DNA from: Linnemannia hyalina
Taxonomy: Eukaryota > Mortierellomycota > Mortierellomycetes > Mortierellales > Mortierellaceae
Assembly: GCA_019671135.1 (NCBI GenBank)
Contig: JAHRHY010000047.1
Location: 1-20,245, forward strand
DNA length: 20,245 nt
Direction: 5' to 3'
Shown here: positions 7,000-15,258 of the stretch, piece after piece
Layout of the letters: each line of letters begins with the position of its first letter
How positions within the stretch are numbered: the stretch's first letter is position 1
Notes under the pieces: model-generated
Told to the model about the DNA's origin: nothing
Seen by the model: only the letters and a program-made list of their open reading frames with translations
Database searches by the model: none
Translations under genes and position numbers: made by a program

Positions 7000-7104
7000 A
7001 TATTTTATATAAATATTAGTATAAGGAGGGGTGTTATATTATTATAATATAACTATATATTTTCTTAACTCTCCTGGAGGGGAATTAAGCCCTTTTATTA
7101 TTGA

Positions 7105-7196
7105 TAGACTTAAGTATAAACAATTGTATAGACTTAAGCATGTTTAAATTAATTATTTATATTGATTTTATAGGTGTAAACAACTGTCTACACTTA
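7105..7196. repeat. Pair of CAATTGT/CAACTGT hairpins
   Basis: Two related hairpins stand about 60 nt apart: TATAAACAATTGTATA flanked by two direct copies of TAGACTTAAG, and GTGTAAACAACTGTCTACAC (8-bp stem, one mismatch). They lie just downstream of the GIY-YIG stop and may mark its transcript end. A CAATTGT also occurs near 3526-3532. Confidence 0.6.
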
Positions 7197-7213
7197 GCAA
7201 GATTAAATTATAC

Positions 7214-7915
7214 TTAATCTAATTTAAGCAATGAAATTCTAAATTTACCTTTGTATAACGGGTTATTTATTTTACCCGCTATAAATCCAGAACCTTTATT
7301 TTTAGGTGTTTTAATGCAAGAAAAAATTATTGTCTCATTTTTTATGTACTTCCATAGAGTAGATCGAGAGATACCTAAAGCTTCATGAGCTCTCGATGTA
7401 TTAACAAATGTTTCTTTTAGAATTAATTTATTCTCTAAAATCTCATATAAATAAACCTCTTTACCAGAATTCCAGCTTGGATGTAATTCTTTTTTCCAAT
7501 TTCTAGCTAGATTTATAGCAGATCGTTTTTCTCCAAATTCTTTTGGAAATTTATGACCTGCTGGAGAACCCGCTATTTTTAATATATTATACTCTGGTTT
7601 TAAAACATTAAATAAATACTGTTCTAGAGTTAATACAGCTTCTGAACTAATATCTTTAAAGCAGTATATTTGTAATGTAAAAGAATCTAAGCCATATCTT
7701 TTTATAGCTTTTGAAATAATTGGAGAAATTTTTCTATGATTTAAATCAAAATAACTAGAAATACGTTTTACTAAATATATTGAAGAACCAATGTATCGTT
7801 TTCCATTAACTTTATTTTTAAAAATGTATATTCCACCAGAGTAATCTAATAAAATTTTTCGAATTTCTAAACGTTGAGTTAAAGGTAAATTAAAAAAAAA
7901 TAATTTTCGATTCAT
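7214..7915 (-). CDS. GIY-YIG homing endonuclease, 233 aa (left copy)
   Basis: The N-terminal nuclease domain has GIY at residues 28-30, YIG at 41-43, the catalytic Arg in VKRISSY (Arg51) and the metal-binding Glu in TLEQY (Glu98). LKPEYNILKIAGSPAGHK (105-122) marks the end of the domain. A C-terminal NUMOD1-like DNA-binding region (about 155-193) has the helix-turn-helix-like AHEALGISRSTLWKYIK. Length suits a small GIY-YIG enzyme. It lies immediately after the SSU rRNA with element A1 between them, and is free-standing rather than inside an evident intron. CCCTTGG lies 10 nt before the ATG. All three Trp codons are TGG. Both arms carry an intact copy. Confidence 0.92.
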   Translation of the reverse strand: MNRKLFFFNLPLTQRLEIRKILLDYSGGIYIFKNKVNGKRYIGSSIYLVKRISSYFDLNHRKISPIISKAIKRYGLDSFTLQIYCFKDISSEAVLTLEQYLFNVLKPEYNILKIAGSPAGHKFPKEFGEKRSAINLARNWKKELHPSWNSGKEVYLYEILENKLILKETFVNTSRAHEALGISRSTLWKYIKNETIIFSCIKTPKNKGSGFIAGKINNPLYKGKFRISLLKLD

Positions 7916-7925
7916 AACTTAATTA

Positions 7926-7934
7926 CCAAGGGTA
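7926..7934 (-). promoter_or_regulatory. TACCCTTGG leader motif, SD-like
   Basis: The motif ends 10 nt before the GIY-YIG start codon. With the following T it gives 8 nt (CCCTTGGT) complementary to ACCAAGGG downstream of SSU helix 45. Spacing and motif match those at the LAGLIDADG ORF. Confidence 0.4.
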
Positions 7935-7982
7935 TCCCGTCTTTATCTTATTTATTTATGTATTCTTAAGAATGTACATATA

Positions 7983-8045
7983 AAGGGGGATTTTTAATCC
8001 CTTGGTTGATAACTACTCCGCTGCACTTTCCAGTACACCGACTAT
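7983..8045 (-). repeat. Element A, copy 1 (genuine SSU 3' end)
   Basis: This is the true terminal part of the SSU rRNA plus a trailing hairpin: helix 45 with GGAA loop, then GGAGTAGTTATCAACCAAGGG and a GGGAT/ATCCC hairpin ending CCCCCTT. It is the presumed source of copies 2-4. The mature rRNA end probably lies near 8005-8010; the trailing hairpin may be a processing signal. Confidence 0.85.
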
Positions 8046-9529
8046 GTTTCGACTTAACAGCAGTCGTAAAGTAGTGGACATAAAGAACACACTTAAATAT
8101 ACATAATGTTTGTATACCATTTTAACGGTAATTATCATAATAAAACATTACTATAAATAAGAATCCCTTATTTGAGACCACTCTACTTCCGCCGCTTGAC
8201 GAGCGATTTGTACACGCCGAATATTATGTTTCACCAAGACATCCTGATTCTTGATTACTAGCAATTCCTACTTCATATAATCGAGTTGCAGATTATAATT
8301 CGTTTATTAACCTTTTTTGAAGATTAGCTCAAATGCAAATTTTTGCTTCTTATTGTAAAGGTCTTTGTGGCACGTCTATAGCCCACTCCATAAGGGCCAT
8401 GAAGGCTTGTCTTAGTCCTAATTAACTCAACATTAATCGAGTACTTCTGTAGTTTAAATTAAACTTTACACAAAATAATCCCTTACGGGACCTGTTTATT
8501 TTTTAATTTTCATAATTACAGACAAGGGTTTTGCTTGTTAACGAAATTAATCTAACGTCTTACGATACAAGCTGACGACAGCCATGCAACGCCTGTGTTA
8601 CCAATTATATTGGTACATTGCAAGAAGTGGTAAGGTTATGCGTGGGTTATCGAATTAAATAACATGCTTCACTGCTGGTCTTCAGCACCGTCAATACTTT
8701 TGGGTTTCAATCTTGCGACAGTACTCCCCAGGTGGAGTGGTATAGTCTTCACATTAAAACTGATTTTTAGAACCAATTTTATCCACTCATAGTTTAGGGT
8801 ATGGACTACAAGGGTCTCTAATCCTTTTTGCTCCCCATACTTTAGTATCTCAGTGTCAGTGTTTAATTAGATAGATGCCTTCGCCTTTAGTGTGTCTACC
8901 AAGTATAAAAAGATTTCATCCTTACTCCTAGTATTCCTCTATCTTCAATTACACTCTAGTATTTCAATTACATTTTATAATTTTTCTATTGAAATTTTAT
9001 AACTACTGTTTGATAATACAACCTACATACGCTTTAGACCCATTTATGTTGAAGAACGTTAACCCCTCTCGTATTACCGCGACTGCTGGCACGAGATTGG
9101 TCGGGATTAATAAATAGGTAACGTCATTATCCTCCCTATTTTAGAGGTATACCATAAAGATGCTTTTCCTCTTCTAGTTAGCTGGATCAATCTTTCGATC
9201 ATTGTCCAAAATTCTTTACTGCTGACCTTTTTGTTAGGTATGGCTATTATTTCAGAGCCATTGTGACCAACCCTCCTCTCAGACTGGCTATGGATCATAG
9301 GCTTGGTAAGCTATTACCTTACCAACTACCTAATCCAAAATAGGCACATTCAATGATGAAAACATTTCTTTAAACCGTAGTTATATAAAGGATTCACCTT
9401 TATCATTGAGTAGTTTCCTATCTATTACTCACCTGTACGCCATGGATCTATAGACCCATTCGACTAGCATGTATGAAACTTCTAGATAACGTTCCTTCTG
9501 AGCCAAATTCAAACTCTTACAATATTTAC
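8009..9529 (-). rRNA. rns: Mitochondrial small-subunit rRNA (left copy)
   Basis: Universal SSU landmarks appear in order on the minus strand: GAGTTTGAATTTGGCTCAG near the 5' end; the 530 loop GTGCCAGCAGTCGCGGTAAT; the 790 loop GGATTAGAGACCCTTGTAGT; TATTGACGG; TGGCTGTCGTCAGCTTGT; GGAATTGCTAGTAATC; GGCGTGTACAAATCGCTCGTCA; and helix 45 with its GGAA loop. Length, about 1.5 kb, is close to bacterial 16S, and distances between landmarks agree with it apart from a shorter 5' domain and a longer helix 44. No intron is seen. The ends are estimated. It is transcribed away from the palindrome centre. Confidence 0.95.
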
Positions 9530-9584
9530 CATAAAATGGTGACAAAATTTATTATTATTTATAAATAATCAACAATAGCCACTA

Positions 9585-9610
<26 letters not shown>
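9585..9610. repeat. Poly-T tract (26 nt)
   Basis: This run lies about 55 nt upstream of the SSU rRNA start. The mirror run at 11500-11524 has 25 A. Confidence 0.85.
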
Positions 9611-9616
<6 letters not shown>

Positions 9617-9798
9617 GTAACTTATATTATATTGAAATACCCATTAAGGGGGGATGTTCATAATTATAAACCCAATAGTAGATGAACCGGTGTAGTAAAA
9701 TTTTTTTTACCAAATAATGTAATAACAATATAAATGAGCCAAAAATCAACGTATATTTGACCCCAACGTTGATTATCAAATACGCAAATTACTTAGCC
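9611..9798 (-). other. Region between the decayed endonuclease gene and the SSU rRNA
   Basis: There is no complete gene. A 42-codon open frame without a start (minus strand, 9664-9792) would encode a short hydrophobic peptide including GQIYVDFWLIYIVITLFG; it may be an exon or gene remnant, but I cannot match it. The rest is AT-rich and includes the CCCCCCTTAATGGG patch. It may contain the rRNA promoter, but no consensus can be pointed to. Confidence 0.35.
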
Positions 9799-10548
9799 TT
9801 AGGATATGACGATAATATCCATTGTTGGGCCCCTTTTAAATAATTTACCTGAAACAGCAAATTTTTTAATAGTCATATCAGAACAATTAAAATCTTTTGC
9901 TGCCTTATTTGCAGAAGTAAAAATTTTAACGACGTGAGCCTTGAGTACCATACACATAAATTTGTGTCCCTAGAGAACCATTAATTTTAGCTCTAGTCTC
10001 AGGAGAGGCAGATTTTCCTTTCTGGGCTTCACTAATTTTAGTTTTAGTCTCAGGAGTAAGAAATTTTCCAAAATTTACATTTTTGTCACCTGAAAAGGCT
10101 TCACTAATTTTCTGCTTAGTTTCAGGAGTAAGTTCTTTTCCTTTATGAGCTTCAGAAATTTTCTGCTTTGTCTTAGGGCCATGTCTAAAACCTAGCGAAG
10201 ATCCTGCCATTTCAAGGTTATTGTATCTAGGAACTTTACTTTTAAATAAGCCCGGGCCCGCCCCGTGGGGCCGGCCCTAGAATTAAGATAATATTGTTCA
10301 CGTTCTAGAATCAATTTACGAGCTTTATCTTCCGATAAATTGGTAATATCTATATACTCAAGAATTGATAAACTAAATGAAGAATGACCGTAATCTAATA
10401 AAGCATTATAAATATAACTATTTACTTTAGCATTTTTGAGGTAACCCTTAGATAGGTATTTCCCTAATCGATCTGCTAAATCAGTTGCAGACCCAATATA
10501 TATTTAACCTGATTCTATATGTTTCCATTGATATATACCTGTTAACTT
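9799..10548 (-). pseudogene. GIY-YIG/NUMOD3 homing endonuclease, decayed (left copy)
   Basis: The minus strand encodes a recognisable GIY-YIG domain: TGIYQWKHIESG, then YIGSATDLADRLGKYL, then LILEREQYYLNS with the catalytic Glu. NUMOD3 repeats follow (HGPKTKQKISEAHKGK, TPETKQKISEAFSG, TPETKTKISEAQKGK), then a NUMOD1-like tail (SANKAAKDFNCSDMTIKKF). It is broken by an in-frame TAA between GIY and YIG, by a 40-nt GC cluster with a frame change after YYLNS, and by a frameshift near 9930. The N-terminus is cut at the palindrome axis. The stretch from 9926 to 10210 alone gives a 94-residue open frame of NUMOD3 repeats. Confidence 0.85.
10245..10284. mobile_element. GC cluster, copy 2 (inside the decayed endonuclease gene)
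   Basis: A 40-nt GC-rich palindromic cluster (CCCGGGCCCG, GGGGCCGGCCCC) with ends AATAAG and CTAGAATT. In reverse complement it aligns over its length with the cluster at 1954-1994. It lies between the nuclease domain and the NUMOD3 repeats and changes the reading frame, so it was probably inserted after or during decay of the gene. Confidence 0.78.
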
Positions 10549-10569
10549 TTTTTTATAAAAAAAGTTAAC
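10541..10569. repeat. Palindrome axis
   Basis: GTTAAC, eight T, A, T, seven A, GTTAAC. The two arms meet at base 10555, and only the central TAT is unpaired. The axis falls inside coding sequence, just before the GIY of the decayed endonuclease, so each arm lacks that gene's first residues. Confidence 0.95.
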
Positions 10570-11311
10570 AGGTATATATCAATGGAAACATATAGAATCA
10601 GGTTAAATATATATTGGGTCTGCAACTGATTTAGCAGATCGATTAGGGAAATACCTATCTAAGGGTTACCTCAAAAATGCTAAAGTAAATAGTTATATTT
10701 ATAATGCTTTATTAGATTACGGTCATTCTTCATTTAGTTTATCAATTCTTGAGTATATAGATATTACCAATTTATCGGAAGATAAAGCTCGTAAATTGAT
10801 TCTAGAACGTGAACAATATTATCTTAATTCTAGGGCCGGCCCCACGGGGCGGGCCCGGGCTTATTTAAAAGTAAAGTTCCTAGATACAATAACCTTGAAA
10901 TGGCAGGATCTTCGCTAGGTTTTAGACATGGCCCTAAGACAAAGCAGAAAATTTCTGAAGCTCATAAAGGAAAAGAACTTACTCCTGAAACTAAGCAGAA
11001 AATTAGTGAAGCCTTTTCAGGTGACAAAAATGTAAATTTTGGAAAATTTCTTACTCCTGAGACTAAAACTAAAATTAGTGAAGCCCAGAAAGGAAAATCT
11101 GCCTCTCCTGAGACTAGAGCTAAAATTAATGGTTCTCTAGGGACACAAATTTATGTGTATGGTACTCAAGGCTCACGTCGTTAAAATTTTTACTTCTGCA
11201 AATAAGGCAGCAAAAGATTTTAATTGTTCTGATATGACTATTAAAAAATTTGCTGTTTCAGGTAAATTATTTAAAAGGGGCCCAACAATGGATATTATCG
11301 TCATATCCTAA
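10562..11311 (+). pseudogene. GIY-YIG/NUMOD3 homing endonuclease, decayed (right copy)
   Basis: Mirror of 9799-10548 with the same lesions: TAA at about 10604, GC cluster at 10826-10865, and a frameshift near 11180 between the last NUMOD3 repeat and the NUMOD1-like tail, which ends at TAA 11309-11311. Identical lesions mean the decay preceded the duplication, or that both arms are one molecule read twice. Confidence 0.85.
10826..10865. mobile_element. GC cluster, copy 2 mirror
   Basis: Mirror of 10245-10284, identical. It runs from AATTCTAGGG to CGGGCTTATT. Confidence 0.75.
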
Positions 11312-11493
11312 GGCTAAGTAATTTGCGTATTTGATAATCAACGTTGGGGTCAAATATACGTTGATTTTTGGCTCATTTATATTGTTATTACATTATTTGG
11401 TAAAAAAAATTTTACTACACCGGTTCATCTACTATTGGGTTTATAATTATGAACATCCCCCCTTAATGGGTATTTCAATATAATATAAGTTAC

Positions 11494-11524
<31 letters not shown>

Positions 11525-11579
11525 TAGTGGCTATTGTTGATTATTTATAAATAATAATAAATTTTGTCACCATTTTATG
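11312..11579 (+). other. Upstream region of the right SSU rRNA
   Basis: Mirror of the left region. It contains the 42-codon open frame without a start at 11318-11446, a 25-nt A run at 11500-11524, and AT-rich sequence up to the rRNA. Nothing else is recognisable. Confidence 0.35.
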
Positions 11580-13100
11580 GTAAATATTGTAAGAGTTTGA
11601 ATTTGGCTCAGAAGGAACGTTATCTAGAAGTTTCATACATGCTAGTCGAATGGGTCTATAGATCCATGGCGTACAGGTGAGTAATAGATAGGAAACTACT
11701 CAATGATAAAGGTGAATCCTTTATATAACTACGGTTTAAAGAAATGTTTTCATCATTGAATGTGCCTATTTTGGATTAGGTAGTTGGTAAGGTAATAGCT
11801 TACCAAGCCTATGATCCATAGCCAGTCTGAGAGGAGGGTTGGTCACAATGGCTCTGAAATAATAGCCATACCTAACAAAAAGGTCAGCAGTAAAGAATTT
11901 TGGACAATGATCGAAAGATTGATCCAGCTAACTAGAAGAGGAAAAGCATCTTTATGGTATACCTCTAAAATAGGGAGGATAATGACGTTACCTATTTATT
12001 AATCCCGACCAATCTCGTGCCAGCAGTCGCGGTAATACGAGAGGGGTTAACGTTCTTCAACATAAATGGGTCTAAAGCGTATGTAGGTTGTATTATCAAA
12101 CAGTAGTTATAAAATTTCAATAGAAAAATTATAAAATGTAATTGAAATACTAGAGTGTAATTGAAGATAGAGGAATACTAGGAGTAAGGATGAAATCTTT
12201 TTATACTTGGTAGACACACTAAAGGCGAAGGCATCTATCTAATTAAACACTGACACTGAGATACTAAAGTATGGGGAGCAAAAAGGATTAGAGACCCTTG
12301 TAGTCCATACCCTAAACTATGAGTGGATAAAATTGGTTCTAAAAATCAGTTTTAATGTGAAGACTATACCACTCCACCTGGGGAGTACTGTCGCAAGATT
12401 GAAACCCAAAAGTATTGACGGTGCTGAAGACCAGCAGTGAAGCATGTTATTTAATTCGATAACCCACGCATAACCTTACCACTTCTTGCAATGTACCAAT
12501 ATAATTGGTAACACAGGCGTTGCATGGCTGTCGTCAGCTTGTATCGTAAGACGTTAGATTAATTTCGTTAACAAGCAAAACCCTTGTCTGTAATTATGAA
12601 AATTAAAAAATAAACAGGTCCCGTAAGGGATTATTTTGTGTAAAGTTTAATTTAAACTACAGAAGTACTCGATTAATGTTGAGTTAATTAGGACTAAGAC
12701 AAGCCTTCATGGCCCTTATGGAGTGGGCTATAGACGTGCCACAAAGACCTTTACAATAAGAAGCAAAAATTTGCATTTGAGCTAATCTTCAAAAAAGGTT
12801 AATAAACGAATTATAATCTGCAACTCGATTATATGAAGTAGGAATTGCTAGTAATCAAGAATCAGGATGTCTTGGTGAAACATAATATTCGGCGTGTACA
12901 AATCGCTCGTCAAGCGGCGGAAGTAGAGTGGTCTCAAATAAGGGATTCTTATTTATAGTAATGTTTTATTATGATAATTACCGTTAAAATGGTATACAAA
13001 CATTATGTATATTTAAGTGTGTTCTTTATGTCCACTACTTTACGACTGCTGTTAAGTCGAAACATAGTCGGTGTACTGGAAAGTGCAGCGGAGTAGTTAT
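11580..13100 (+). rRNA. rns: Mitochondrial small-subunit rRNA (right copy)
   Basis: Second, apparently identical copy. Landmarks: GAGTTTGA at 11593, 530 loop near 12018, 790 loop near 12286, TATTGACGG near 12413, TGGCTGTCGTCAGC near 12526, GCTAGTAATC near 12847, and helix-45 GGAA loop at 13078-13081. The 5' end (11560-11590) and 3' end (13098-13106) are estimates. Two divergent rRNA copies in one mtDNA would be a true inverted duplication, if real. Confidence 0.94.
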
Positions 13101-13126
13101 CAACCAAGGGATTAAAAATCCCCCTT
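13064..13126 (+). repeat. Element A, copy 1 mirror (SSU 3' end)
   Basis: Mirror of 7983-8045. It includes CCAAGGG at about 13104-13110, the segment complementary to the endonuclease leaders, followed by GATTAAAAATCCCCCTT. Confidence 0.85.
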
Positions 13127-13174
13127 TATATGTACATTCTTAAGAATACATAAATAAATAAGATAAAGACGGGA

Positions 13175-13183
13175 TACCCTTGG
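13175..13183 (+). promoter_or_regulatory. TACCCTTGG leader motif, SD-like
   Basis: Mirror of 7926-7934; 10 nt separate it from the ATG at 13194. Confidence 0.4.
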
Positions 13184-13193
13184 TAATTAAGTT

Positions 13194-13895
13194 ATGAATC
13201 GAAAATTATTTTTTTTTAATTTACCTTTAACTCAACGTTTAGAAATTCGAAAAATTTTATTAGATTACTCTGGTGGAATATACATTTTTAAAAATAAAGT
13301 TAATGGAAAACGATACATTGGTTCTTCAATATATTTAGTAAAACGTATTTCTAGTTATTTTGATTTAAATCATAGAAAAATTTCTCCAATTATTTCAAAA
13401 GCTATAAAAAGATATGGCTTAGATTCTTTTACATTACAAATATACTGCTTTAAAGATATTAGTTCAGAAGCTGTATTAACTCTAGAACAGTATTTATTTA
13501 ATGTTTTAAAACCAGAGTATAATATATTAAAAATAGCGGGTTCTCCAGCAGGTCATAAATTTCCAAAAGAATTTGGAGAAAAACGATCTGCTATAAATCT
13601 AGCTAGAAATTGGAAAAAAGAATTACATCCAAGCTGGAATTCTGGTAAAGAGGTTTATTTATATGAGATTTTAGAGAATAAATTAATTCTAAAAGAAACA
13701 TTTGTTAATACATCGAGAGCTCATGAAGCTTTAGGTATCTCTCGATCTACTCTATGGAAGTACATAAAAAATGAGACAATAATTTTTTCTTGCATTAAAA
13801 CACCTAAAAATAAAGGTTCTGGATTTATAGCGGGTAAAATAAATAACCCGTTATACAAAGGTAAATTTAGAATTTCATTGCTTAAATTAGATTAA
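13194..13895 (+). CDS. GIY-YIG homing endonuclease, 233 aa (right copy)
   Basis: Identical in protein sequence to the left copy at 7214-7915: GIY 28-30, YIG 41-43, Arg51, Glu98, and a NUMOD1-like C-terminus. The start follows the CCCTTGG motif by 10 nt. The ORF stands between element A1 and the CAATTGT hairpins. Confidence 0.92.
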   Translation: MNRKLFFFNLPLTQRLEIRKILLDYSGGIYIFKNKVNGKRYIGSSIYLVKRISSYFDLNHRKISPIISKAIKRYGLDSFTLQIYCFKDISSEAVLTLEQYLFNVLKPEYNILKIAGSPAGHKFPKEFGEKRSAINLARNWKKELHPSWNSGKEVYLYEILENKLILKETFVNTSRAHEALGISRSTLWKYIKNETIIFSCIKTPKNKGSGFIAGKINNPLYKGKFRISLLKLD

Positions 13896-13912
13896 GTATA
13901 ATTTAATCTTGC

Positions 13913-14004
13913 TAAGTGTAGACAGTTGTTTACACCTATAAAATCAATATAAATAATTAATTTAAACATGCTTAAGTCTATACAATTGTTTATACTTAAG
14001 TCTA
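13913..14004. repeat. CAATTGT/CAGTTGT hairpins, mirror
   Basis: Mirror of 7105-7196. GTGTAGAC-AGTT-GTTTACAC forms an 8-bp stem with one mismatch, and a second, related hairpin with CAATTGT follows, flanked by CTTAAGTCTA repeats. It lies just after the GIY-YIG stop codon. Confidence 0.6.
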
Positions 14005-14109
14005 TCAATAATAAAAGGGCTTAATTCCCCTCCAGGAGAGTTAAGAAAATATATAGTTATATTATAATAATATAACACCCCTCCTTATACTAATATTTAT
14101 ATAAAATAT

Positions 14110-14165
14110 ACGTATCGGAAGGTGCCGTGGAGTAGTTATCAACCAAGGGATTAAAAATCCCCCTT
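14110..14165 (+). repeat. Element A, copy 2 mirror
   Basis: Mirror of 6944-6999, the helix-45 variant with closing pair C-G in place of T-A. It is located between the two endonuclease ORFs. Confidence 0.8.
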
Positions 14166-14195
14166 CGTATTATAGGGGGGCTATTAGTAAGAATT

Positions 14196-14204
14196 TACCC
14201 TTGG
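14196..14204 (+). promoter_or_regulatory. TACCCTTGG leader motif, SD-like
   Basis: Mirror of 6905-6913; 10 nt before the ATG at 14215. Confidence 0.4.
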
Positions 14205-14214
14205 AAATAGTATC

Positions 14215-15124
14215 ATGAACAATAATAAATTAAACCCTTATTATATTACAGGATTTACTGATGCAGAAGGTTGTTTTAATGTAACAATTAGCCCAAGAAG
14301 TAACGATAAATATCAAGTATCTCTTCGTTTTGAGATTGATCTTCATTCTCGAGATATTGAACTTTTATCAGATATTCAATCATATTTTAAAGGAGTCGGT
14401 ACACTAACTGCTTCAAAAAATAATTCTTTGGTAAAATTTGTTGTACGAAATTTCGATGATCTCTATAATATAATTATTCCTCATTTTGATAAATATCCTT
14501 TATTATCACAAAAAAAAAGCTGATTTTTTATTATTTAAAGAAATTGCCTCTTTAATGAAAGAGAAAGAACATTTAACTAATGAAGGATTATTAAAAATAG
14601 TTGCAATTAAAGCTTCTATGAATTTAGGACTATCTGAAAAACTTTCTTCAATTTTTCCGGTTAAACCTCATTTAAGACCTGAAATAAATACTTTAGAAAT
14701 TCCTGACCCTAATTGGATTGCAGGATTTGCTGATGGTGATGGTTCCTTTTTTATCAATATAGCTAAAACTAATAGTAAATTAGGTCACAGTATTAAATTA
14801 ATGTTTAGATTAGCTCAACATGATCGAGACTTAAATTTATTTAATTTAATAATTCAATATCTTAATTGTGGTACAATACAAAGAAAGGCATATTCTGGGA
14901 GTCAAGCTCATGTGATAGATTTAAATGTGTCAAAATTTAATGACATCTATACTAAGGTAATACCTTTTTTCAAGGAATTCAATTTAAAAAGTATAAAATC
15001 TTTAGATTTTATAGATTTTTGTGAAGTAGCTGATTTAATGAATAAATCTATTCATTTAACACCTGAGGGTATACTAAGAATAATAGCTATCAAAGCTAGA
15101 ATGAATAATAATAGAAAAAACTAA
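14215..15124 (+). pseudogene. LAGLIDADG homing endonuclease, frameshifted (right copy)
   Basis: This is the same gene as 5986-6894, but the A run at 14510-14518 has nine A instead of eight. The frame breaks after about residue 100 (SQKK), and the first part stops at 14521-14523. The second motif and the rest are intact in the shifted frame up to 15124. A single homopolymer difference is more likely a sequencing error than a true mutation; otherwise only the left arm makes this enzyme. Confidence 0.88.
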
Positions 15125-15193
15125 TGTAGTTTATAGCGTAAAATATTTTTACAATAAAGAGTTAGTATACTGCTTTATTATTCTATTAATATA

Positions 15194-15258
15194 AACCTCT
15201 GTAAAATGAGGATGGCAGGTATGATAATATAATGGAGCCATTTAAAAATCCCCCTTCT
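15194..15258 (+). repeat. Element B, copy 3 mirror
   Basis: Mirror of 5852-5916: CCTC/GAGG hairpin, ATGGCAGGTAT, GGAGCCATTT and the CCCCCTTCT end. It begins 70 nt after the LAGLIDADG stop. Confidence 0.78.

Noticed and set aside
11811..12002. 63-codon ORF inside the SSU rRNA (and its mirror at 9107-9298)
   Set aside because: It lies wholly within the rRNA 5' domain. The open frame is a by-product of rRNA sequence.
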